Source of the DNA: Chloroflexota bacterium
GTDB taxonomy: Bacteria; Chloroflexota; Anaerolineae; J102
Direction of reading: 5' to 3'
DNA length: 16,660 nt
NCBI GenBank assembly: GCA_003353825.1
Contig: PIVW01000074.1
Span: 1-16,660, forward strand
Under the pieces are notes generated by a model. It was given only the letters and a program-made list of their open reading frames with translations. It was not told where the DNA came from and made no database searches. Position numbers and translations under genes: made by a program. Positions 6,694 to 14,359 of this stretch are shown piece after piece; position 1 is the stretch's first letter, and each line of letters begins with the position of its first letter.

Positions 6694-7632
6694 ATGATCG
6701 ATATCTCTATCTCTATCTTAATCGTATCATGGAATGTTCGTGAGTTGCTGTTGCAATGTCTGGCGGCAATACCCGCTGCTGTGGGTGACAATTTGAACTA
6801 CGAAGTGTTCGTTGTAGACAATGCCAGCAGTGATGGTACACCTGATGCAGTCAAGAAGCAGTTTCCAGGTGTTAACATCATTGCCAATCCTGCCAATCGA
6901 GGATTTACGGGAGGGAATAATCAGGCATTGGCCCGTGCACGGGGACGGTACCTTTTTCTACTGAATCCGGATACCGAACCTTGTCCAGGCAGTGTTGCTG
7001 AACTCCACCGCTATTTGGCCGACAACCCCTCTGTCGGCATAGTCGGCCCACGCCTCCGGTATGGCGATGGAAATTCCCAGCCCAGCCGTCGCCGTTTTCC
7101 CACGATCGCCATCCTTTTCACAGAAAGCACCATTATCCAACACTATCTGCCCGGTCTTACATTGTTTGACCGTTACTACATGAAGGATCAGTCTGAAGAC
7201 CTGGTGCAGCAAGTAGATTGGCTCGTAGGCGCAGCTCTGTTCGCACGCCGCCAGGTGTACGAACAAAGCTGCGGCCTGGATGAAGGATTCTTTATGTATT
7301 CGGAAGAACTGGATTGGTGTCACAGGGCGGTGGACGCTGGATGGGAGATTGCCTATAACCCTGCTGCCGAAATCATCCATCATGAGGGTAAATCCAGCGA
7401 GCAAGTGGTGGCGGCACGGCACATACACTTTTTTAGCAGTCGCGTGCGTTATACACAAAAGTATCATGGCCGCTTTTGGGCCACAGTTTTGAGAGCCTGG
7501 TTGCTAGTCACCTTTGTCTTGCAGTGGATACGGGAAGCCGTTAAATGGCTGGCTGGGCACAAGCGTCCTCTTCGAGCCAAGCGAATGGCTGCGTATCAAC
7601 AGGTATTACAGTCGGGACTGCGCTCCCAGTGA
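6694..7632 (+). CDS. Family 2 glycosyltransferase, rhamnosyltransferase-like
   Basis: A 312-residue GT2 (GT-A fold) enzyme that transfers a sugar from a nucleotide-sugar to a growing polysaccharide or lipid acceptor at the inner face of the membrane. Visible: the strand ISILIVSWNVRELL (6-19), the nucleotide-binding segment VVDNASSDGT (40-49), NRGFTGGNNQAL (68-79), the metal-binding N91-P-D-T-E95 (DxD equivalent) and the acceptor/base region EELDWCHR (204-211). This combination (NPDTE, then EELDWCHR, then HHEGKS) is typical of WbbL-like rhamnosyltransferases. A hydrophobic, amphipathic C-terminal stretch (about 259-287) probably contacts the membrane. The start is supported by AAGAGG at 6679-6684, 9 bases before the ATG. 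The stop overlaps the next gene's start. With rmd/gmd upstream, GDP-rhamnose is an attractive donor, but donor specificity is inferred. Confidence 0.88.
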   Translation: MIDISISILIVSWNVRELLLQCLAAIPAAVGDNLNYEVFVVDNASSDGTPDAVKKQFPGVNIIANPANRGFTGGNNQALARARGRYLFLLNPDTEPCPGSVAELHRYLADNPSVGIVGPRLRYGDGNSQPSRRRFPTIAILFTESTIIQHYLPGLTLFDRYYMKDQSEDLVQQVDWLVGAALFARRQVYEQSCGLDEGFFMYSEELDWCHRAVDAGWEIAYNPAAEIIHHEGKSSEQVVAARHIHFFSSRVRYTQKYHGRFWATVLRAWLLVTFVLQWIREAVKWLAGHKRPLRAKRMAAYQQVLQSGLRSQ

Positions 7633-8795
7633 CTAACTTACGCATTCTCTTTGTTAGCGGTGAATACCCACCAATGCAGGGGGGGGTGGCCGATTATACA
7701 CATGAGATAAGTCGGGCGTTGGTTGAACTTGGCTGTGATATTGGCATCCTCTGTTCAATCGCAGCGGCAGACGCACCGCTCGAACCAGGCATTACGGTCT
7801 GGCCTCTAGTCGAACGTTGGGGCTGGCACTCTTGGTCGGATTTAGATCGGATCGTAAGTGAGTGGCGGCCCGATGTAGTACACATCCAGTACCAGACTGC
7901 GGCCTTTGGCATGCATCCGGCCATCAATCTTTGGCCCTGGCGGCCCTGGCAACGCGCACAGGTGGTGACGGCTGTCACCTTTCATGATCTACTCGAACCT
8001 TACCTTTTTCCTAAAGCCCACCTGATCAGACGTTGGATAACCCGTACTTTGGCAACTCATTGCACGATCGCCATCACCACCAACCCAGAGGACACAACCA
8101 GGCTGCGTTCTATCCGTCCAGACCTAGTTGAAATCCCTATAGGTAGCAACATCCCCAATGCTCCGCCCATTGATTTTGACCGGCAGGTCTACCGACAGCG
8201 TCTCGGTTTGAACCCAGACACGCCACTGATCTCATATTTTGGTTTTCTTAATGCCAGCAAAGGGGGAGAAATACTTGTAGACGTGCTCGCAAAGTTGGTC
8301 GAACATGGATGCGATGCCCACCTGCTCATGATCGGCGGACGTGTTGGCGCCTCCGATCCGACGAATTACGCGTATTGGCAACAGGTAGAGGAGCGAATCA
8401 CTCAATTCGATCTTGATAGCCGCGTCCATTGGACCGACCATGTGCCTGCCCCTGAAGTCTCAGCCGCTTTTATAGCCTCTGACCTCTGTCTTTTACCCTA
8501 CCAGGATGGCGCCTCCTATCGTCGTGGTAGCTTCTTGGCAGCGCTTGAGCACGGAGTTCCTATTGTCACGACAGCTCCTGCCATCCTTTATCCCGACCTA
8601 CATCATGGCAAAACCGTGTTATTGGCGCCCGCGGGCGATACAACCGTCCTCACCCACGCCGTAGAACGGATACTATCAGATGCAGACTTGCGCGATCGGT
8701 TGAAAGTAAACGCCGTCGCATTGGCCGAACGATTCCGTTGGGAGCAAATCGCCCTTACTAGCCTCGATGCTTACCGTGCCTTTATGGATGCATGA
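7629..8795 (+). CDS. Family 4 glycosyltransferase
   Basis: A 388-residue GT-B fold glycosyltransferase. The N-terminal Rossmann domain begins LRILFVSGEYPPMQGGVADYTHEIS (residues 4-28), a typical GT4 acceptor-side signature. HIQYQT (85-90) and TFHD (117-120) follow. The C-terminal donor domain has YFGFLNASKGG (203-213), LLMIGGR (232-238), the loop before SDLCLLPYQDGASYRRGSF (284-302) and EHGVPIV (307-313). The GTG at 7629 is chosen because its GTGA overlaps the TGA of the GT2 gene and puts the first strand at the expected distance. The frame is also open back to an ATG at 7545, which would need an 88-base overlap with GT2 and gives a non-typical N-terminus. The overlap implies translational coupling, so GT2 and GT4 probably act on the same glycan. 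Donor sugar unknown. Confidence 0.88.
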   Translation: MTNLRILFVSGEYPPMQGGVADYTHEISRALVELGCDIGILCSIAAADAPLEPGITVWPLVERWGWHSWSDLDRIVSEWRPDVVHIQYQTAAFGMHPAINLWPWRPWQRAQVVTAVTFHDLLEPYLFPKAHLIRRWITRTLATHCTIAITTNPEDTTRLRSIRPDLVEIPIGSNIPNAPPIDFDRQVYRQRLGLNPDTPLISYFGFLNASKGGEILVDVLAKLVEHGCDAHLLMIGGRVGASDPTNYAYWQQVEERITQFDLDSRVHWTDHVPAPEVSAAFIASDLCLLPYQDGASYRRGSFLAALEHGVPIVTTAPAILYPDLHHGKTVLLAPAGDTTVLTHAVERILSDADLRDRLKVNAVALAERFRWEQIALTSLDAYRAFMDA

Positions 8796-8810
8796 AATAA
8801 ACTTTGCCCA

Positions 8811-8876
8811 CGATTATCCGCCAAATGAGTCATTTTAGAGGATGCGTAGAGACCTGTCTTCTGTTGACGATAATCG
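8811..8876. promoter_or_regulatory. 8-bp inverted repeat pair, right half touching the -35 box
   Basis: The sequence cgattatc (8811-8818) recurs in inverted orientation as gataatcg (8869-8876), 50 bases apart. The right half begins at the last base of the -35 element of the promoter at 8864-8893. It could be an operator with two half-sites or a weak long-range hairpin. An 8-bp match within about 100 bases is not far from chance, so this is only a candidate. Confidence 0.25.
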
Positions 8877-8893
8877 GCATTAAGTCGTAGAAT
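8864..8893 (+). promoter_or_regulatory. Sigma-70-type promoter placed for a leaderless transcript
   Basis: TTGACG (8864-8869) and TAGAAT (8888-8893) are separated by 18 bases, each matching five of six positions of the -35 and -10 consensus. Transcription should begin about 7 bases downstream, near 8899-8901, and the ATG of the membrane protein is at 8905. The untranslated leader would be about 4-6 bases and the preceding bases show no Shine-Dalgarno sequence. The geometry matches the promoter before rmd. Confidence 0.65.
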
Positions 8894-8904
8894 AACGGAC
8901 ACTC

Positions 8905-10386
8905 ATGTTTCAGACGACCTATTCACGATTCCAATCACTATTGGTTGATCCAGACCCACGACGCCAGCGCTGGGCCATTTTCGGTTTGCTACTCAGCGGT
9001 GGTTTGCTCATAGGCCTGATCATAGGCGCGGCTGGGCCACTGATTGCACTTGCGTTAGGTACCGTTGCCATTGGTGGGTGGTTGGTGCTACGAAGCCCGC
9101 TTTGGGGACTGGTAGGTATCATTGCGATCAGTACAGTACTACCCTTCGCCACACTACCATTCAAGATCGGATTCACTCCCAGTTTCTTAGATCTGGCCAT
9201 CCTGGCTGCGTTTGGAGTGTGGGTTTTGAAATATGCACTTGCCGAAGAAACACGGTTCGAAGCATCATCCATAGGTGGTGTGGCGGCCCTCTTCCTGATC
9301 ATGACAGCCTTTACATTTGCTTTAGGCTTGCAACATGCTCGGCCCACGTCAAACAATCTGCGACAATTCATGGAGATGGTGATTGGCATCACCCTCTTTT
9401 TCGTCGTCTACAATGTCGTACGTTCACGCCAGCAGTTACTTTTCCTCGTGCGGGCCCTCATTCTGGGTGGCGCCGGCGCCGCTTTCTTAGGAGTCCTATT
9501 TTACGTCATCCCTCAAACCGCTACCGTGTGGGTCTTGGATCGGCTGGTGAGATTTGGTTATCCCGGTGGGCTGGACGCGTTACGTTTTGTCAATGACGAT
9601 CCAGAAGGTCTGATGCGAGCCATCGGCACGAGCATCGACCCCAATGTGTTCGGCGGTTTGTTGATCATGGTGGGGGTATTTACGCTGCCGCAGCTTTTTA
9701 TCAAAGAATCTGTATTGCCTCGCCGTTGGATTGCCGCCATCGTGGCAATGGAGGTTATAGCACTCTACATGACCATCTCTCGTGGTTCGATGGTGGGATT
9801 CGCCATCGGCCTGGTCGCAATCGGAGCACTAAGATATCGTAAGCTTCTCGTCATTGCCCTTGTAGCAGGTATTATCTTTCTTGTTTTGCCTTTCACTCAA
9901 GACTATATACAGAATTTTATCGCTGGCGTGACAGCCCAGGACCGCTCAACTCAGATGCGCCTAGGCGAATACAAAGATGCACTCAATCTGATTAGCCAAT
10001 ATCCGGTGTTTGGGGTCGGATTTACCGGTACGCCGCAGATCGATCTCTATATCGGTGTCTCATCACTCTATTTACTTATGGCCGAAGAAATGGGGTTGGT
10101 GGGTGTCGTTATCTTTCTCATCGCCATGGCATTGTTTGTCAATGCTCTGGTACACGCTTTGCGTTATCCGCAGCAGCATCCGCAACTAGAAGCGATCTTG
10201 CTGGGCGTGTTGGGCGCCATAATCGGCTTGTTGGCTGCCGGAATATTAGACCATTATCTTTTCAATCTGACCTACCCGCATATGACCTCCTTGTTCTGGA
10301 TCCTCATTGGCATAGGAATGGTTACGGTGAGGATGACTGCTGATTACCAGGATGCACCTGCTACAACAATCAGAATTCGGAGTTGA
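8905..10386 (+). CDS. O-antigen ligase/polymerase-like (Wzy/WaaL) membrane protein
   Basis: A 493-residue polytopic membrane protein with about 12-14 hydrophobic segments, beginning near residue 24 after a short basic cytoplasmic N-terminus (DPRRQR). It matches the Wzy_C/O-antigen ligase family: a long extracytoplasmic loop (about 200-250), then SRG (292-294) opening the helix SMVGFAIGLVAIGAL. QMRLGEYKDALNLISQYPVFGVG (from about 350) then carries the conserved arginine (R352) and the glycine-rich end, followed by paired C-terminal helices. Such proteins polymerise lipid-linked repeat units or ligate glycans to an acceptor on the outer face of the membrane. Polymerase and ligase cannot be separated by sequence. 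Placement after two glycosyltransferases supports a polysaccharide role. It has its own promoter at 8864-8893 and no ribosome binding site. Confidence 0.88.
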   Translation: MFQTTYSRFQSLLVDPDPRRQRWAIFGLLLSGGLLIGLIIGAAGPLIALALGTVAIGGWLVLRSPLWGLVGIIAISTVLPFATLPFKIGFTPSFLDLAILAAFGVWVLKYALAEETRFEASSIGGVAALFLIMTAFTFALGLQHARPTSNNLRQFMEMVIGITLFFVVYNVVRSRQQLLFLVRALILGGAGAAFLGVLFYVIPQTATVWVLDRLVRFGYPGGLDALRFVNDDPEGLMRAIGTSIDPNVFGGLLIMVGVFTLPQLFIKESVLPRRWIAAIVAMEVIALYMTISRGSMVGFAIGLVAIGALRYRKLLVIALVAGIIFLVLPFTQDYIQNFIAGVTAQDRSTQMRLGEYKDALNLISQYPVFGVGFTGTPQIDLYIGVSSLYLLMAEEMGLVGVVIFLIAMALFVNALVHALRYPQQHPQLEAILLGVLGAIIGLLAAGILDHYLFNLTYPHMTSLFWILIGIGMVTVRMTADYQDAPATTIRIRS

Positions 10387-10501
10387 AAATCATAAACGGC
10401 ACTTATGACACCTGGATGACAGACATCTGAGATTTCAGGCCATATATTGGATATACACAACATAACCCACCTATTACCAGAAACGCCCCACGGAGAGAGC
10501 T

Positions 10502-10852
10502 ATGACTGAGAGCACCCTGACTATTGAACAATTGGAACTAAAACATTGTGATCTATTTAGAATGAGTGGACGAATTGACGGCAGCACAGCGCCGCAATTC
10601 GAAGAGGCTATGCAAGCGGCGACTAATGCAGGACACTACAAAATCGTACTCAATCTAGCAGAGGTTAGCTACATGAGTTCGGCAGCATTCCGTGTATTGA
10701 TCTCGACATCAAAGGAATGCCGTAAGCTCAAACGGGGTGATGTCCGCCTGGCTGAAATCAATGAGCGCATTGCTCAGGTACTGGACCTGGCCGGACTCGA
10801 TGTCCTTTTCAAGATATTCGACAGCGAAGCGGAAGCGGTGGACAGCTTCTAG
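10502..10852 (+). CDS. STAS-domain anti-sigma factor antagonist (SpoIIAA/RsbV-like)
   Basis: A 116-residue single STAS domain. In partner switching, the unphosphorylated STAS protein binds the HATPase kinase and frees the kinase's other partner; phosphorylation of one serine breaks the complex. Visible: the N-terminal strand, SGRIDGSTAPQFEEAM (22-37), the strand KIVLNLAEVSYMSSAAFRVL (47-66) and the C-terminal IAQVLDLAGLDVLFKIF. By alignment with the usual M-D-S-S-G-L block, S60 is the likely phosphorylation site. Two positions differ from the Bacillus pattern: the preceding acid is S59 and the conserved glycine is A62. A good Shine-Dalgarno sequence (GGAG, 10492-10495) precedes the ATG. The kinase and phosphatase genes follow on the same strand, which supports the role. 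Confidence 0.9.
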   Translation: MTESTLTIEQLELKHCDLFRMSGRIDGSTAPQFEEAMQAATNAGHYKIVLNLAEVSYMSSAAFRVLISTSKECRKLKRGDVRLAEINERIAQVLDLAGLDVLFKIFDSEAEAVDSF

Positions 10853-10933
10853 AAATCAGGTGTTCTTTTCTTAAACCCAGCAACTACATAACGACGACAC
10901 CACCTGCGTCACAAGCAGAATAGTCTAGCTGAT

Positions 10934-11359
10934 ATGAGGACACGCTTTGATGAGATTTGCATCGCCGCTGATCTAGCGAACCTTGGCGCCGTTGATAATT
11001 TCGTGACGGCTTGCTGTAAGCGTTGGCATGTCAACGAGAGTGACAGCTTTAAGATTCAGTTAGCCACCGACGAGGCAGCCACTAATATCATACACCATGC
11101 CTATGAAGATCAAAAGGGCGTTGTCACCATCCAATGTTGGGTGAGGGATGGCCACGATTTTTGCATTGAATTACACGACTCTGGCCTCCCTTTTGATCCA
11201 GATGAGATCGAAGCTCCAGATATAAACGCGCCCTTAGAAGATAGAGACATCGGAGGATTGGGCATGCATATGATGCGAAAAGTAATGGACGAAGTTAGCT
11301 TCGGATTTGGGGAGACGGGCAACCACTTACTCATGGTAAAGCGAAGCGCCGTACCATGA
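10934..11359 (+). CDS. RsbW/SpoIIAB-like serine kinase (HATPase_c)
   Basis: A 141-residue GHKL-fold protein of the anti-sigma serine kinase type. Visible ATP-site elements: the N box D46-E47-A-A-T-N51 in ATDEAATNIIHHAY, the G1 box D82-S-G84 in HDSGLPFDP, and the G2 box G107-G-L-G110 in IGGLGMHMMRKVMD. The lid is short, as in SpoIIAB/RsbW proteins, and there is no phosphorylated-histidine domain. It should phosphorylate the STAS protein encoded 81 bases upstream and bind a third partner, classically a sigma factor; none is encoded in this window. Its stop codon overlaps the ATG of the phosphatase gene (ATGA), indicating coupling. No Shine-Dalgarno sequence is obvious before the ATG, and the 81-base gap upstream has only a weak inverted repeat (caggtg...cacctg). 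Confidence 0.9.
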   Translation: MRTRFDEICIAADLANLGAVDNFVTACCKRWHVNESDSFKIQLATDEAATNIIHHAYEDQKGVVTIQCWVRDGHDFCIELHDSGLPFDPDEIEAPDINAPLEDRDIGGLGMHMMRKVMDEVSFGFGETGNHLLMVKRSAVP

Positions 11360-14175
11360 GTAAGCCTACACCGATCAGCGACTCTGTAACTGCTTCGCTG
11401 GTTGAACTACAGGCTGCCAGTCAGGCTCTGGCGCGAGCACGTACCAACGAGGAAGGCATCCTCACCCATCTCCAGGAGCAGGTACGGCAATTATTGCCTC
11501 CAAGCCGCATCCACGTACTCCTCTTCTTAAGAGGGCAGACCAAACTATTCGCCTGGAACCGAGAAGGCGAAGCGTTTCCTACCAGCTATTTTGAGACTCC
11601 GGCAGCACAAGGTATTTTAGGATGGCTACGCGAGACGAAAGAGTCTCTCCTGGTTCGTGATTTCGAGCGGGATTGGGATACGTTGCCAGCTAAACCCACT
11701 TACGAAAATCCACATCCCCCTCGCTCGGCCATTTTCGTGCCCTTGGTAGTAGCCGATGAAGCTCTGGGCGCGCTCTCCGCCCAGAGCAATGACGCTGATG
11801 TCTATACGCCGGACCATGTCTGGCAATTGAAGATCCTGGCAAATCAGGCGGCGGCGGCGTTTCGTGCCGGCCATCTATTGCGAACCGAAAGATTACGCGC
11901 CAACCAGCTCGAAACCTTGGCAGAGGTTTCTCGATCTGTGGTTTCGATCCTAGATCTAGATGAATTGCTGACACATGTCGTCGATGTCATCGAACAAGCA
12001 TTTGGCTATTATCATGTACAAGTCTTTGTAACCGAAGAGGGGCAGAGCAGAGCCACATTCCGAGCCTCGAGCGGGGCGACAACGCATGAGTTATGGCGAA
12101 AGCTGGGGAAATACGCGTATGTAGGAGAGGGGATCATTGGTTGGGTGTTGGAACATGGTGAAGCACTGGTTGCGCCCGATGTCTCGATTGATCCCAAATA
12201 TATCCCGGATGATCCCCGACTTTTGCCCGATACACGTAGTGAGATCGCCGTTCCCCTTAGATTAGACGACGAGGTGTTGGGCGTGTTGGATGTGCAAAGC
12301 GACCAACTGAATGCCTTTGATCGAGAGGATCTCTTTGTCTTGGATGCGCTTGCTGATACCGTCGCCCTGGCGGTGGACAACGCCCGGCTTTATACTCGAG
12401 TTCAGCAAGATGCCTGGGTTACGGTAGTATTGCTAGAGGTCGCAGAAGCAACCAGCCGTCTCACAAATTTGGATGAAGTCGTAGATACGGTGGTACGTAT
12501 CACGCCCATGCTGACAGGCGTTACCGCCTGTGCGATCTGGCTCACTGAAGCTAATCAGGCGCAGCTCACACCCAAAGGGCAATTCGGCATTCACGAAGAA
12601 ATGGTGCGGCTGTTTTATAAACAATCCCTCCTGGTAGAGGAAAATCCAGCCCTTGATATCGTACAGCGCAGCCAACAACCTCTGGTGCTGCGCCCCCCCG
12701 AGCTAGATGAACTACTGGCCCCTATCGTGGCCCAAACGCTCCTTGAAGATGCCATCGTATTGCTACCCTTATTCGCCAAAGGTGATCTCATGGGTGTGAT
12801 GGCCGTCAGTGTCGAAGAATCCGATGGCCCATTGAGCGAAACGCGCACCCCTTTGCTGAAGGGGATTGCTGACCAGGCAGCATCCGCCATTGAAAGTGCC
12901 CAGCTTATCATTGCCCAACAAGAAGAAGCGTGGGTTAGCACAGCATTGCTCCAAGTAGCGCAAGCGATGGGCCAGGAACAGGATTTGGCAGAGACCCTAC
13001 GCATCGTCGCCCGCTTAACCGCTGTGCTTTCGGGATTAGACCGCTGTACCCTCCTCTTGCGTCGCTCCTCCGAATCTGATTTCGAAGTGGGATTTAGCTA
13101 CGCATTGGCCCGCGATATCCCGCCGATCGAAAGCGGCACACTTTTGCAGGCTGATGCGATCCCGTTGCTCGATAAGATCATAACAACCGAAGAACCTGTC
13201 ATCGTCTTTGATGCAAAAAAGGATGATCTCATCCCCTATGAAATGGCACGATCATTGAAAATAGGAGCGGCTATCGGCCTACCACTGATTGCCAATGGCC
13301 AAGTGGTAGGAGCCATGATAGCGGACGCGGTGAAATCTGAACGGGTGAATAACCCACGATTGCTCGACATCCTCATGGGCATTGCCAATCAGGCCGCCGT
13401 TGCCATCGAGCGAGCACGTCTGCAAGCGGATGAGCTCGCACGCCGAGCCGTTGCCACTGAATTGGCGGTTGCCCGGAATATTCAGAGAGGTTTTTTGCCG
13501 GAAAAACTGCCTGATATCGAGGGATATGAGATCGCAGCAATGTGGGTGCCTGCCCGTGAAATCGGAGGTGACTTCTATGATTTCATTCCTTTGGAAGATG
13601 ACAATTTGTGCATTGTCGTGGCGGATGTGGCCGATAAAGGCATTCCTGCAGCCCTGTACATGGCTCTAAGTCGTACAACCATGCGCCTTGTCTCCACCCG
13701 CGATCCCTCACCGGCCAATGCACTGCAACTTGTCAACACTGCGATCTTGGATACAACCTACTCTGATCTGTTTGTTACCATTTACTATGCCGTTTTAGAC
13801 TCCGCAACCCATCAGGTAAGGTATGCTTCCGGGGGGCATGGTTTAGCGTTGCAAGGAACAGAGCAAGACGTCATATTTTTGCGGGGACGCGGCACGGCAC
13901 TGGGGATCGTCCCCACCATCGTGGTCGAAGAGCATATTACGAAACTTGGCCCTGGCGACTATTTTCTTATCTATACCGATGGTGTGACCGATGCGATCAA
14001 TAAAACCCTAGAAGCTTTTAGCGAAGCACGACTGGCAGGACTCGTCGAGCAACACCGAGGCTGCACAGCCGACCAGATGCTCGGTTTCATCCACACCGCA
14101 GTGAAAGCCTGGGAAGAGGGTACCGCTGCCTTCGATGACTTTACGCTGGTCGTGATACGCCGTGCGCCGGAGTGA
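11356..14175 (+). CDS. Four-GAF SpoIIE/PP2C serine phosphatase (RsbU-like)
   Basis: A 939-residue cytosolic protein, about three times the size of Bacillus RsbU. Four GAF sensor domains occupy roughly 16-170, 188-345, 355-515 and 525-687. Their ends are marked by the repeating pattern 'LAxQAAxAxExAxL', and domains 3 and 4 each open with a W-V-[ST]-x(2)-L-L-x-V-A motif. A short helical linker (690-712) leads to a SpoIIE-type PP2C domain (about 722-936). Metal-binding residues are present: D739 in IGGDFYD, D757 in ADVADKG, D875 in YTDGVTD and D928 in DDFTLVV. It should remove phosphate from the STAS protein in response to ligands, redox or other signals sensed by the GAF domains; the signals are unknown. 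No transmembrane segment is seen. Its start overlaps the kinase gene stop (ATGA). Confidence 0.93.
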   Translation: MSKPTPISDSVTASLVELQAASQALARARTNEEGILTHLQEQVRQLLPPSRIHVLLFLRGQTKLFAWNREGEAFPTSYFETPAAQGILGWLRETKESLLVRDFERDWDTLPAKPTYENPHPPRSAIFVPLVVADEALGALSAQSNDADVYTPDHVWQLKILANQAAAAFRAGHLLRTERLRANQLETLAEVSRSVVSILDLDELLTHVVDVIEQAFGYYHVQVFVTEEGQSRATFRASSGATTHELWRKLGKYAYVGEGIIGWVLEHGEALVAPDVSIDPKYIPDDPRLLPDTRSEIAVPLRLDDEVLGVLDVQSDQLNAFDREDLFVLDALADTVALAVDNARLYTRVQQDAWVTVVLLEVAEATSRLTNLDEVVDTVVRITPMLTGVTACAIWLTEANQAQLTPKGQFGIHEEMVRLFYKQSLLVEENPALDIVQRSQQPLVLRPPELDELLAPIVAQTLLEDAIVLLPLFAKGDLMGVMAVSVEESDGPLSETRTPLLKGIADQAASAIESAQLIIAQQEEAWVSTALLQVAQAMGQEQDLAETLRIVARLTAVLSGLDRCTLLLRRSSESDFEVGFSYALARDIPPIESGTLLQADAIPLLDKIITTEEPVIVFDAKKDDLIPYEMARSLKIGAAIGLPLIANGQVVGAMIADAVKSERVNNPRLLDILMGIANQAAVAIERARLQADELARRAVATELAVARNIQRGFLPEKLPDIEGYEIAAMWVPAREIGGDFYDFIPLEDDNLCIVVADVADKGIPAALYMALSRTTMRLVSTRDPSPANALQLVNTAILDTTYSDLFVTIYYAVLDSATHQVRYASGGHGLALQGTEQDVIFLRGRGTALGIVPTIVVEEHITKLGPGDYFLIYTDGVTDAINKTLEAFSEARLAGLVEQHRGCTADQMLGFIHTAVKAWEEGTAAFDDFTLVVIRRAPE

Positions 14176-14359
14176 CTGGGAACACGAGCGGCGGCAACAT
14201 CGTCATCAATGTGACAAACTACGCCACTGGGCGTCATCGAAGCGTTCACGATTATTAACGCAGTCACCCTCTCTTTGAGCTAACCGTCCTGGCTCAATCC
14301 ATTGATGGTACTTGAAGATTCCCAGCTTTGAAACTCAGTCAAGTAACTACGGAGGGATT
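14176..14359. other. 184-base gap before the DUF1361 gene
   Basis: No reading frame of note. Two small hairpins are visible: acgcc (14221-14225) with ggcgt (14230-14234), and ttgagc (14275-14280) with gctcaa (14292-14297). Neither is followed by a T tract, so neither is a standard terminator. I see no convincing -35/-10 pair. The Shine-Dalgarno of the next gene lies at 14351-14356. Confidence 0.5.
14351..14356 (+). promoter_or_regulatory. Shine-Dalgarno sequence that fixes the DUF1361 start
   Basis: GGAGGG lies 3 bases before the ATG at 14360 (5 bases from its GGAG core). This favours 14360 over the in-frame upstream ATG at 14312, which has no such site. Confidence 0.8.
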
